Positions 16,256 to 23,760 of a stretch of 30,833 nucleotides of DNA are shown piece by piece (position 1 is the first letter of the stretch; the number at the start of each line of letters is the position of its first letter). The translations under genes and the position numbers were made by a program. The notes under the pieces were generated by a model that had not been told where the DNA came from, did no database searches, and saw only the letters and a list, made by a program, of their open reading frames with translations. The stretch is taken from positions 1 through 30,833 of the forward strand of contig CAYVQU010000053.1 in NCBI GenBank assembly GCA_964453155.1, written 5' to 3'. This DNA is from CAYVQU01 sp964453155 (GTDB lineage Bacteria; Chloroflexota; Anaerolineae; Anaerolineales; UBA11858).

Positions 16256-19051
16256 TTACCGTTCTATTTGCACCATGTGCACTTGGGTTTTACCCTGACT
16301 CGGGGTTCCAATCCAGACCGGATAGGCAAACTCGTCACTAGAAGCGACTGCCAGATGGGATCCCAACGCCGAACGACCATCAAACCGGACCAGGCTTTCG
16401 CCATCGATGGGTTTAGCATTGAGGGTTATTGGAGTGCTGAAAGAGTCTCCATCTTTACTGGTCGTGAAGTAGGCCTTGTAATCACAGGGATCGACCTGGC
16501 CCCAACGGATGGTCTCTCGCCAGCTTTCAATGTTCATCACACAATCATATGAATTGGCATCGTGGGCCAGGAAAGTCACGTCCACCGTCCCGTTGGGGGC
16601 CATATCGATGCCGGGGCCGTGATCGGGATCTAAGCGCAGCACAATGTCGCCGCTGGCGATCGCCGAATTCCAGGTCTGGCCGTTATCAGCCGTGGTTGCT
16701 ACTGCCAGCTGCTGCATGTCCTCAGCTCCTACCCGGTAGGCGATGGCAAATTTGCCATTGGCCGAGGTAGTATTGATCGGTCCCCAGGTTTCCAAGATCG
16801 GGGTCGGTGGCCCAAAATTGGCCCCGCCATCGGTGGAGTTCGCCATCCAGACGGTGCGCGGCCAGTTCCAGGGTTCCCAGCCCCAAGTCCACACAATCGA
16901 AACATTTTGACCCTCTCCAAACAAAATCTGGATGTCATTGGGCCAGGTGGCACGGCCGGTGTTGAAATCGGTCACCGAAACCCGTTGGTCAGCCCGGCTG
17001 GTGGTTGTCCAGGGATGCCCGGCATCCCGGGAGCGCAGCAGGCTGGGGGTTACGAAGAGCATATCTTCTTCCTGGGCATCAAAGGAGATGTACAATTGTC
17101 CAGTTTCAGGGTGGACCCGTAGCCAGGGTTTAGCAATCACCTGGGCGCGGGTGACATCTTCACTATCCACCCGATTCATCTGGTAGTTAGCGGCCAACCC
17201 AGCGCGGTTGTATACGATTGTACTGTCGCGGATCGCCAAGGCGAACAGATCATTGTCCGGGCCAAATTCGAGCAAGCCATCGTAGAAGGCATTATTAATG
17301 TTCGAAAAAGCAGTTTGATTATTTGTCCAGGTCTGGCCGCCATCCATCGTTACCATCATGGGCAGTTCGATCTTGCAGTTGCCCCAATTGCAATCCAGTT
17401 TGGTGGTATGGGTTGCGATCACGGCGACATGTTCGGGGTGATTGGGATTAACTGCAATCTGGGGATCGGCCCAATACGACGCATTGGAGATTACTTGGGG
17501 GGTACTTACCTCGAAAACCAGCGAAGCTGATCCCGCGTTTTGGGTGGGTGCCAGAACCGATGAAATTTCAGTCGCCTCCTGCGGGATGAAGACCACCGTC
17601 CCCCCCATAGTTTTTGCGGGGCGGTAATTGGCTTCGATTGCGGCTAACATTTCTGGGGTCCAGCGTTCTTTGTGGACCGGGGATGATCCAAAATGATGGA
17701 TAAGAATTCCTTCGAATTTCTGGTTTTCAAGATCATTTACAAATGGACCCTGATCCCACTTCCCATCATTCGCCAGCTGTGAAACCTCGAACGGTTGAAT
17801 ATATAGGGGGCGACCTTCCAAGGTCAGCATCCCCATGTATTCATCCGAGGGAACGGGTCCCTCAAAATCCTGGACCATCTGCTCTAGTCGCTGCAAAGCG
17901 GTGAAATCACCGCGCCGGGAGGACAAAATCCAATCCACCTGGACGTTCATCGTCGCTTCCATCAACATCCCCATTTGGACACAGACCAGGAGAATTATCA
18001 ACGCATACCGCCAGGCATGTTTTTGAGTCCAGGCGATAAAGGCGCCGCCAATCAGGCTCAAGGCTGCCGCCAATTCCAGGAAATAGTTGATATTCGACCC
18101 AATTTTCCCAATCGTTAACCCTGAGATGAAGGCCCCAACCAGGAAAGGAGCTAGCAAAGCCCAACCTTGGACGTATTTCCAAGCTACCAGGAGAAAAACT
18201 GCACTCAAAACTAGAATGATGCCGGCGGTTTCCCACAACCCTTCCAAGTGGTTTTGCAACCGTTCCATGCCAAACTCATTGACATTGGCAGTGACGATAT
18301 TGTAGAAAAAGCCACCCTCAGTGAGGGTGTTGATGAGCAAAAATAGCAGTCCTCCCAAACCACCAACCAATACCGCGAGTTGAATTGCGCGCGTTTTTTT
18401 GTGAGTCCACAACCAGATAAAAGCCCCCAACGGGGCCGCCAAAGCATAGGATTGGCGGGTATAGGCCGCCGCGACGAGAAGTATCCCCCCACCGAAAAAG
18501 CTCCATTTGGCGCGCGGCCACCGGGCGAAGACGTACACCGCGGCAGTTGCGAAAGCCAGAGCGAGATTATCAATCCGCGCCCGGGCTGACCATTCCACGA
18601 CATATGGGAAACTCAGGAACAAGGCTGCGGTCGCGAGGGACGCCAGCCAATTCTTATAAAGATGTTGGATTGTCAATCCCAGGAAAAGAGCTGATGCCAG
18701 GGTTGCAATGGTTGAGATCACTCGTCCGGCCTGGAAGGGATTGACATCCAAATTAATGAACGGCACCACGGAAAGTACGTACAGTGGTGGATAATTCGCG
18801 ATTGTGAAGGGCGGTGTCTCCAGCGAGGGGCGATAAATATTCTCACCCTGGGCCAGATGCATGGCCTGATTGATCAGAGGAGCCTCGCCATAATCCAACT
18901 GGTAGGGGTGAGCAATGGTTAAAATCGCGTGCATGCTAAAGATCACCACCGCCATGACCAAAAAGAACCAGATCATGATTCGAGCTCCATCTTTGAAAAA
19001 GGGAGCCAGGAGATTAGGTAAAGATTTTAAATTATTGGTAAACGTATTCAT
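16256..19051 (-). CDS. GT-C-type membrane glycosyltransferase fused to a sialidase-like (BNR) propeller
   Basis: The 931-residue protein has two halves. Residues about 24-370 contain around ten membrane helices and resemble polyprenyl-phosphate-sugar-dependent glycosyltransferases of the GT-C fold; the first outside loop has the acidic motif QLDYGEAPL (51-59), where the catalytic Asp of this fold normally sits. Residues about 385-500 form a soluble segment. Residues about 505-931 are a propeller with Asp-box (BNR) motifs: MDGGQTW, SRDAGHPW, STDGGANF, TADNGQTW and SKDGDSF. Asp-boxes occur in sialidases and in many non-enzymatic propellers. I see no clear Arg triad, so activity is uncertain. 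The ATG at 19051 lacks a strong ribosome site. The fusion would put a sugar-binding or sugar-cleaving propeller next to the membrane transferase on the cell exterior. Confidence 0.82.
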   Translation of the reverse strand: MNTFTNNLKSLPNLLAPFFKDGARIMIWFFLVMAVVIFSMHAILTIAHPYQLDYGEAPLINQAMHLAQGENIYRPSLETPPFTIANYPPLYVLSVVPFINLDVNPFQAGRVISTIATLASALFLGLTIQHLYKNWLASLATAALFLSFPYVVEWSARARIDNLALAFATAAVYVFARWPRAKWSFFGGGILLVAAAYTRQSYALAAPLGAFIWLWTHKKTRAIQLAVLVGGLGGLLFLLINTLTEGGFFYNIVTANVNEFGMERLQNHLEGLWETAGIILVLSAVFLLVAWKYVQGWALLAPFLVGAFISGLTIGKIGSNINYFLELAAALSLIGGAFIAWTQKHAWRYALIILLVCVQMGMLMEATMNVQVDWILSSRRGDFTALQRLEQMVQDFEGPVPSDEYMGMLTLEGRPLYIQPFEVSQLANDGKWDQGPFVNDLENQKFEGILIHHFGSSPVHKERWTPEMLAAIEANYRPAKTMGGTVVFIPQEATEISSVLAPTQNAGSASLVFEVSTPQVISNASYWADPQIAVNPNHPEHVAVIATHTTKLDCNWGNCKIELPMMVTMDGGQTWTNNQTAFSNINNAFYDGLLEFGPDNDLFALAIRDSTIVYNRAGLAANYQMNRVDSEDVTRAQVIAKPWLRVHPETGQLYISFDAQEEDMLFVTPSLLRSRDAGHPWTTTSRADQRVSVTDFNTGRATWPNDIQILFGEGQNVSIVWTWGWEPWNWPRTVWMANSTDGGANFGPPTPILETWGPINTTSANGKFAIAYRVGAEDMQQLAVATTADNGQTWNSAIASGDIVLRLDPDHGPGIDMAPNGTVDVTFLAHDANSYDCVMNIESWRETIRWGQVDPCDYKAYFTTSKDGDSFSTPITLNAKPIDGESLVRFDGRSALGSHLAVASSDEFAYPVWIGTPSQGKTQVHMVQIER

Positions 19052-19114
19052 AAGCTTTGCCCTTGTTTTCAGGGGTTGTTATCACGTCTGGCTGAGAAAT
19101 TGTCGCTCAGGACT

Positions 19115-19141
19115 CCAGGAATGTAGGAGAAGTATTCCTGG
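19115..19141. repeat. Short inverted repeat in the leader of the glycosyltransferase gene
   Basis: CCAGGAAT (19115-19122) and ATTCCTGG (19134-19141) form an 8-bp stem with an 11-base loop. TTTCTT follows on the plus strand only. The flank TTCCTGGTTTCTT recurs at about 15039-15051, so it is probably a member of a dispersed repeat rather than a terminator. Confidence 0.4.
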
Positions 19142-19168
19142 TTTCTTAGTTTCCTTATAGCAAACGCG

Positions 19169-19522
19169 CTAGAGAAAAGTTGCCAGCAGCAAAAATCCAA
19201 ATTCAATTGCAAATGTACGGGCAAACAACCAGTACGATTCTTCGGAACCCAGGCGTTTATCTCTCAGGTGATACTCAAATCCACCGATGATGATGGCGAT
19301 GGCTAGAAATACCAGGGGGAATGAGACCAAAATATTGAGTAACGGCCCGGGATTTGGACCCGTTGGCCCACTGCTGCCACCAAAGAAACGCATCAGGGTA
19401 TTCAAAATCACCCGTCGGCCGGCGAGGAGGGCCACCGCGCCCAAAACGGATGATATCAGCCACAAAATCCCAGAAGTAATATACGTCCGGTTCTTGATTT
19501 GATGTTCTTCTAGCAATTCCAT
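19169..19522 (-). CDS. Small membrane protein homologous to the membrane module of the neighbouring anti-sigma factor
   Basis: The 117-residue product has three to four hydrophobic segments. Its whole length lines up with the last 115 or so residues of the anti-sigma factor encoded just upstream: both have a helix containing ILWL, a glycine-rich loop (GGSSGPTG against SGGSPEG), the signature IGG-x-EYH at the end of the next helix, a short polar stretch with W-x-LF, and a final helix. It lacks the zinc-finger part. It therefore looks like a partial duplicate of the anti-sigma gene and may form a membrane complex with it. The ATG at 19522 (MELLEEH) has only a weak GTGAGA upstream; an 81-base gap separates it from the anti-sigma stop, so co-transcription is plausible. 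No known family name is recognised. Confidence 0.75.
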   Translation of the reverse strand: MELLEEHQIKNRTYITSGILWLISSVLGAVALLAGRRVILNTLMRFFGGSSGPTGPNPGPLLNILVSFPLVFLAIAIIIGGFEYHLRDKRLGSEESYWLFARTFAIEFGFLLLATFL

Positions 19523-19603
19523 ATCTCACACATTCTTTCGATCATCTTTCCAACAGAAATGGTTAGGATTGATCTAATTGTTAACCACGATTTTCGCGAT
19601 TTT

Positions 19604-20377
19604 TTATAATACTAAATAAGGCAGTACCAAGATGAAAAGTTGGATGATCAGAGTCCAGCTAAATAGTTTCCAAGAAGTCGGATGTCCGATATTTTTGTAG
19701 TGATATTCAGCGCCGCCAATGGTTATGCCGATAAAGACCATCGCCGCAATAATAATTGTCAAAATGGTGACGACACTGGCCCCTTCCGGGCTGCCTCCGC
19801 TGTTAATATATGCAAAAATGGTCAAATCGCGGATTGCGATGATGTTCAATAATCCGATGAAAAAGGTGCCCAACCACAAAATAAATGCCAAAATAATCGT
19901 GACAACGAATCTGGGGCGAATTGAAAATGAGCGGTCAAACTGGTCCATTGAGACGAACATAAAGAAGAAGCAGGCTAAAGCTGGGAAAGCCGCATTTGGT
20001 GACGACGCGGTCGTTATTGCAAATGCACCGTCACTGACCAATTGCCACACACCAAGAAAGGCCAAAAGTAATCCTAACGCTGCGGTTGCCATCGGGGCAG
20101 CATTGCTTAAGGATGGCAATATTCGCTGTAGGCTGCGCCGTTTCAGGCGAGGTGCAATCACATTGAAAGACATATTTTTGGGTAGATTTTGGTCGTTGAG
20201 ATTGGCCTTTAACTCCTGATCAATGTGCCTCTGAATTAGTTCGTGTTGGGTGATTTTTGCTCTACAAAGGGAGCATTCAGCGAGATGACCTTCAATCGTT
20301 TCGCGATCGGCGTCATTCAGCGTGCGGTAGATAAAACTGATAATATTTTCTTCTGTGATATGGCGGTTGGCAATCAT
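19604..20377 (-). CDS. Zinc-finger anti-sigma factor, membrane-anchored
   Basis: The 257-residue protein begins with a ZAS-type anti-sigma domain: His31, Cys35 and Cys38 form HxxxCxxC in GHLAECSLCRAK. A basic stretch (RLKRRSLQR) leads into about six membrane helices. Such proteins bind and hold an ECF sigma factor at the membrane until a signal arrives. Its ATG overlaps the stop of the sigma gene (ATGA, 20377-20374), the usual arrangement for a sigma/anti-sigma pair and a sign of translational coupling. It lacks the single helix and long outside domain seen in many anti-sigma factors; the signal is perhaps perceived within the membrane module, which is duplicated as a separate protein next door. 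Confidence 0.87.
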   Translation of the reverse strand: MIANRHITEENIISFIYRTLNDADRETIEGHLAECSLCRAKITQHELIQRHIDQELKANLNDQNLPKNMSFNVIAPRLKRRSLQRILPSLSNAAPMATAALGLLLAFLGVWQLVSDGAFAITTASSPNAAFPALACFFFMFVSMDQFDRSFSIRPRFVVTIILAFILWLGTFFIGLLNIIAIRDLTIFAYINSGGSPEGASVVTILTIIIAAMVFIGITIGGAEYHYKNIGHPTSWKLFSWTLIIQLFILVLPYLVL

Positions 20378-20952
20378 TGTGTTACCTTAGCAAATACGCG
20401 TTGTTCTGATTCAACCAATTTCTTTTCTAAACGTTGATATGCCAGACGAACTCGGGATTGCGCCGTTCGAATGGGGCAGCCGACGATATCGGCGATTTCC
20501 TGGTAGGTGTGGCCACCCCAATGGCGGAGAATGATTGCTTCTCGTAAGGGCGGTGTGAGTTCCTGAACAACCACCCAGATCGAAGTCTTTTCCTCAGAAT
20601 GAATGGTAATTTGCTCTGGCGTAGGTTCTTGGGATTTACGATCCCGCAAGTTTTGGAACCAATCTGAGAGTGAAATTGTCGGCATTTTACGTTTACGTTG
20701 AATATCCCGGCAGCGACTAACGGTGATCATATGCAACCAGGTGGTGAACTTGCTGCGGTTCGCATCAAAATTGTGGATATTTATTAATGCGTAGGTTAGG
20801 GCATCTTGGGCAGCTTCTTCAGCATCTTCAGTGTTGCCCAACAAACCATAAGACAAACGAAATGTCCTGGCTTGATGAAGATTGTATATCTCCTCGGCAG
20901 CTTTCTGATCGCCAGCGCGCCAACGATCGATGAGCGTGGTAAGATGGGTCAT
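20374..20952 (-). CDS. ECF-type RNA polymerase sigma factor
   Basis: The 192-residue protein has region 2 (about residues 18-88, including LLGNTEDAEEAAQDAL and FTTWLHMITVSRCRD) and region 4 (about 124-177, LTPPLREAIILRHWGGHTYQEIADIVG followed by R-x-AQSRVRLAYQRL) and no other domain, which is the ECF layout. It directs RNA polymerase to promoters not visible here. The open frame extends to a TTG at 20976, but the ATG at 20952 (MTHLTTLIDR) is preferred: it lies 6 bases downstream of a perfect TATAAT, so the mRNA would start at or next to the ATG and be leaderless. The gene overlaps its anti-sigma gene by 4 bases and diverges from a small membrane protein gene. Confidence 0.9.
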   Translation of the reverse strand: MTHLTTLIDRWRAGDQKAAEEIYNLHQARTFRLSYGLLGNTEDAEEAAQDALTYALINIHNFDANRSKFTTWLHMITVSRCRDIQRKRKMPTISLSDWFQNLRDRKSQEPTPEQITIHSEEKTSIWVVVQELTPPLREAIILRHWGGHTYQEIADIVGCPIRTAQSRVRLAYQRLEKKLVESEQRVFAKVTQ

Positions 20953-20958
20953 ATACTT

Positions 20959-20993
20959 ATTATACGGATTGGTCAAGCAAAATGATCAATCCG
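20959..20993 (-). promoter_or_regulatory. Leaderless sigma-factor promoter with an abutting inverted repeat
   Basis: TATAAT (20964-20959, minus strand) is followed 6 bases later by the sigma-factor ATG. Immediately upstream, 20965-20993 is an inverted repeat whose arms CGGATTGATCA and TGACCAATCCG differ at one position, with a centre of about 7 bases. A -35 of TTGATC lies within it at a 19-base spacing, longer than ideal, as is common for activator- or repressor-controlled promoters. The repeat is placed like an operator between two divergent genes. Confidence 0.55.
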
Positions 20994-21035
20994 TAGTAAA
21001 AATTCCTGGATAATCAGTTGAAATAGGTGCATATC

Positions 21036-21209
21036 ATGAAAAATCCAAATTATTTACGGAATATTTTGTTAGCATTCTTTTTGTTCTTTGTCGGTCAGGT
21101 TTTAGTCAGACAATTTGGGAATATTGGCATTGGAATCATTTTAGTTGGGGTCGTAATTTTTTATATTTTCTGGTGGCGGGCATATCAACGTGATAGGGGA
21201 AATAATTAG
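21036..21209 (+). CDS. Small two-helix membrane protein
   Basis: A 57-residue product, MKNPNYLRNILLAFFLFF at the start, with two hydrophobic segments (about residues 8-25 and 30-46) separated by RQFGN and ending in a charged tail RAYQRDRGNN. The ATG at 21036 is preceded by AGGTG at a 6-base spacing; a GTG 9 bases upstream is less likely. It is one of only two plus-strand genes in the window, diverges from the ECF sigma gene across the inverted repeat at 20965-20993, and is followed by a strong hairpin. That context supports a real gene, perhaps controlled with the sigma operon. No family was recognised. Confidence 0.6.
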   Translation: MKNPNYLRNILLAFFLFFVGQVLVRQFGNIGIGIILVGVVIFYIFWWRAYQRDRGNN

Positions 21210-21235
21210 TCAACTTATCAATCCGAATTAAATAC

Positions 21236-21298
21236 AAACAGGATAGACAGGATGCATAGGAATTTTTCAACATCCTAACAACCCTGTCTATCCTGTTT
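21236..21298. terminator. Long hairpin between convergent genes, member of the ACAGGAT repeat family
   Basis: AAACAGGATAGACAGG (21236-21251) and its exact complement at 21283-21298 form a 16-bp perfect stem around a 31-base loop, and TTAT follows on the plus strand. It lies between the plus-strand small membrane gene and the minus-strand cyclic-nucleotide-binding gene, so it could end both transcripts. The left arm has a 9-base period (ACAGGAT repeated), typical of a dispersed intergenic repeat. Confidence 0.6.
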
Positions 21299-21322
21299 AT
21301 TTACTCCCCCAAAAATCAACAT

Positions 21323-21745
21323 TTACATCGCGCCGATCACTCTCCGCAAGCGTTTGGCGAGTTCCTCGGCGATGACAACGCCCATATCGGCATCGTTTTT
21401 CATAATCGCGATGAAGTCTTCTCGACTCAGAATCATGCAGGTGGTATCTTCAGTGGCAATTACCGAGGCAGTTCGCGGACCATCATCCAGGAGGGCGATC
21501 TCACCGAAGAAGTCAGTAGCACCGAAGTTGTTGACAACGGTCTTCTCGCCGTCTGGCGATGCAACTACTGCCTCAGCCGCGCCAGAGACAACCGTGAACA
21601 TCCCCGCGCCACCTTTACCTTGTGTGACAATATATTCACCCGCCGTATAATCTCGGGTGATGAACCGAGTGCCCAGCTTCTTGGTCTGGCGGTCAGATAA
21701 ACCGGCAAACAGGGGAACTTTCGCCAAAAAATTGAGTTCAGCCAT
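21323..21745 (-). CDS. Stand-alone cyclic-nucleotide-binding domain protein
   Basis: The 140-residue protein is one cNMP-binding beta-roll: FAGLSDRQ near the start, the glycines of GKGGAGMFTVVSG, and the phosphate-binding cassette FGEIALLDDGPRTASV (about residues 79-94) with the Glu and Arg that hold the cyclic nucleotide. It lacks the C-terminal HTH of Crp-type regulators and any transporter or kinase domain, so it would act as a free cyclic-nucleotide receptor or regulatory subunit. The start at 21745 has AGGAG about 7 bases upstream. It may respond to cAMP made by the cyclase encoded at 9916-13290, but this is inference; the two genes are 8 kb apart. Confidence 0.88.
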   Translation of the reverse strand: MAELNFLAKVPLFAGLSDRQTKKLGTRFITRDYTAGEYIVTQGKGGAGMFTVVSGAAEAVVASPDGEKTVVNNFGATDFFGEIALLDDGPRTASVIATEDTTCMILSREDFIAIMKNDADMGVVIAEELAKRLRRVIGAM

Positions 21746-21789
21746 TATTCTCTCCTCTCACATTAGAGATGTATCTTTTTTGTTAGTAC

Positions 21790-21838
21790 CCGGATTTTGC
21801 GAGTGCAACGGATTTCCCAAAAAACTTTAAAAATCCGG
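21790..21838. repeat. Nine-base inverted repeat in the spacer before the cNMP-binding gene
   Basis: CCGGATTTT (21790-21798) and AAAATCCGG (21830-21838) are perfect inverted copies 31 bases apart; another AAATCCG-like copy occurs inside. No U-run follows on either strand. The spacer 21746-21996 otherwise holds no gene; the 60-codon frame across it looks random. Confidence 0.4.
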
Positions 21839-21918
21839 TTATCCGTGAAATCCGCGTTCAAGAAATTGCTGATTGGTTCAAAAACTAGTGCGTTGTTCGG
21901 TTGAAATTTGAGAAACCG

Positions 21919-21962
21919 CACCCTTCGATACGACCAAGAAAGCATTGGTCTACTCAGGAACC
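21919..21962. repeat. REP-like palindromic element
   Basis: CACCCTTCGATACGACCAA on one side and TTGGTC followed by TACTCAGGAACC on the other enclose a 7-base loop; the perfect core is GACCAA (21932-21937) and TTGGTC (21945-21950). The outer sequences, CCTTCGATACG and CTACTCAGG, are characteristic ends of REP-like elements seen in many bacterial genomes. Confidence 0.5.
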
Positions 21963-21996
21963 CGTTTGATAAAGAATTAATTTACAGAGCACTAGT

Positions 21997-23715
21997 TTAT
22001 TCTAATTCAATTATATAAGTTGAAAAAGCTTCTAAGACATCTATGGGTTGATACACATCAAAACCACCGGCTCGGTTGAGTTCCAGAGGGTTGAGATCGG
22101 AATTGTGCAAAATCTCGGTGGCGGTACCAGATTGGAAAGTACCTTCACTCAAGCAAAATCGATAATCGTCGATGGCTGTTTTGCTCATATTGATCAACAC
22201 CAGCAGAGTTTGCTCTTCCGTGTATCGCAGGAAGGCGTACAATCGGCGATCTGAAGTTGGGAGCTCAAAGAAACTGCCGGTTTGTAAGGCTGGATTCTCA
22301 TTCCGAGCCTGAATCAACGCCCGGTAGTGCGACAGTAAAGAAGTAGCATCAGCGGTTTGCGTTGCTACATTCCTTTCGGTGTAATCATCTTGGGGGCGCC
22401 GCCAGGGTAAGTCTGCGGATGTGAATCCGGCATATTTTTCATCCGACCACTGCATAGGGGTGCGGATGTTTTCATCTGGTTTGCGGCCAGTGTGTCCAAT
22501 TTCTTCACCGTAATACAAGAAGGGGACTCCCGGGCCAGTCAGCAGTAGGGATGCGGCGGTTTTGGCCTGGCCATCCTTATTGCGTAACTCACTCATCACC
22601 CTGCCTTGATCATGATTGGTCAAGAAGGTGGCATACTGATGGGGGGGATAACTCGCCAAAACCAGTTGGTGGGCCTGCTGAATATAGCGGTTGGTCTCCG
22701 AGCGGGAACTTTCCAGCATCGCGCCGGATGTATCAAATTCAAAGGCGATATTCATCTCATCGCCGATATATTTGACAACCTCGTCCGTGCTGGTCCAGGC
22801 CTCGCCGACGGTGAGTGCCTGCGGATTAATGCTGGTGTAGTGGTCGAAAAAACCTTCCCACCAGGCATGGGTTGCCGGAGTGTTCTCCTGAATGTCACCA
22901 TCTTCGATCAGGTGCTTGATCGCATCCAGACGGAACCCATCTACGCCAACATCTTCGAGCCAGAACCGAATGACTTCTTGCATCTCAGCTGTCACCGCCG
23001 GATTTTCGTAGTTGAGATCGGGCATTCCGGCCCAGAAAATCCCGTAGTATGAACCACTTTCTAAATCATGCCAGACATCACTGCCCCAGGGACTTTCAAA
23101 GCTGGGGGGTGGGTCTGCCCAAATGAAAAAATCGCGGTACTCACTGTCGGGATCTGCCGCGGCCGCTTCAAACCAGGGATGCTTCGTACTGGTGTGATTG
23201 AGCACCATATCAATGATGATCGAGATGCCGCGTTCATGAGCCGCTTCGAGTAGATTTTGGAAATCTTCCAGGGTACCAAACTCGGGATTGACTGCATAGT
23301 AATCGGTGACATCGTAGCCGTGATAACTGGGGGAGGCGTTGATCGGCATCAACCAGATTCCGGTGATCCCTAAATCCTGATTGGTGGTGGGATCGCCATC
23401 GTTGAGATAATCCAACTTTTCGATAATCCCATTGAAGTCGCCAATCCCATCACCGTCACTATCATAAAAACTGCGTACGAATATTTCGTAGAACACAGTC
23501 TCATTCCACCAATCCAACCCTTCAGGATCAATCGTTTCGGGTTCCCAGGTTGTGCATTTGGGTGTCATCGTGGGCCTGGGGGTCGGTGTGTCAGCTGGGA
23601 CAGCAGTCGGTTCTGTAGTTGCGGTCGGTTTCGGCGATTCTTCAACCGGCGCGGCTGTACAACCCGCGATCAGCAAGATGAGTATCAACCCAAAGAAAAT
23701 GAAGATTCGTTTCAT
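21997..23715 (-). CDS. Alpha-amylase family (GH13) lipoprotein
   Basis: The 572-residue protein starts MKRIFIFFGLILILL and has a lipobox LIAGC with Cys19, then a Pro/Thr-rich linker to about residue 66, so it is a surface-anchored lipoprotein. The GH13 barrel follows with WWNETVFYEIFVRSF (69-83), MVLNHT, GFRLDAIKH with the nucleophile Asp264, TVGEAW with the acid/base Glu305, and FLTNHDQ with Asp369: all three catalytic residues are present. It should cleave alpha-1,4-glucans or malto-oligosaccharides outside the cell. The frame is open to 23757, but the ATG at 23715 is the start because it begins the signal peptide. It lies downstream of the ABC importer genes and a GH13 relic. The C-terminal beta-domain is complete. 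Confidence 0.92.
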   Translation of the reverse strand: MKRIFIFFGLILILLIAGCTAAPVEESPKPTATTEPTAVPADTPTPRPTMTPKCTTWEPETIDPEGLDWWNETVFYEIFVRSFYDSDGDGIGDFNGIIEKLDYLNDGDPTTNQDLGITGIWLMPINASPSYHGYDVTDYYAVNPEFGTLEDFQNLLEAAHERGISIIIDMVLNHTSTKHPWFEAAAADPDSEYRDFFIWADPPPSFESPWGSDVWHDLESGSYYGIFWAGMPDLNYENPAVTAEMQEVIRFWLEDVGVDGFRLDAIKHLIEDGDIQENTPATHAWWEGFFDHYTSINPQALTVGEAWTSTDEVVKYIGDEMNIAFEFDTSGAMLESSRSETNRYIQQAHQLVLASYPPHQYATFLTNHDQGRVMSELRNKDGQAKTAASLLLTGPGVPFLYYGEEIGHTGRKPDENIRTPMQWSDEKYAGFTSADLPWRRPQDDYTERNVATQTADATSLLSHYRALIQARNENPALQTGSFFELPTSDRRLYAFLRYTEEQTLLVLINMSKTAIDDYRFCLSEGTFQSGTATEILHNSDLNPLELNRAGGFDVYQPIDVLEAFSTYIIELE

Positions 23716-23760
23716 AATGATCCAAAGTTTCCGGGATGCTGAGTCTTTAAATATCAATAA

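Noticed and set aside
19154..19159. TATAAG with extended TGC upstream of the glycosyltransferase gene as a promoter
   Set aside because: No acceptable -35 is found at 16-18 bases, so the evidence is too thin to list it as a feature.
21763..21945. Sixty-codon minus-strand frame between the amylase and cNMP-binding genes
   Set aside because: No ribosome site, no domain, and it is built over inverted repeats and a REP-like element.
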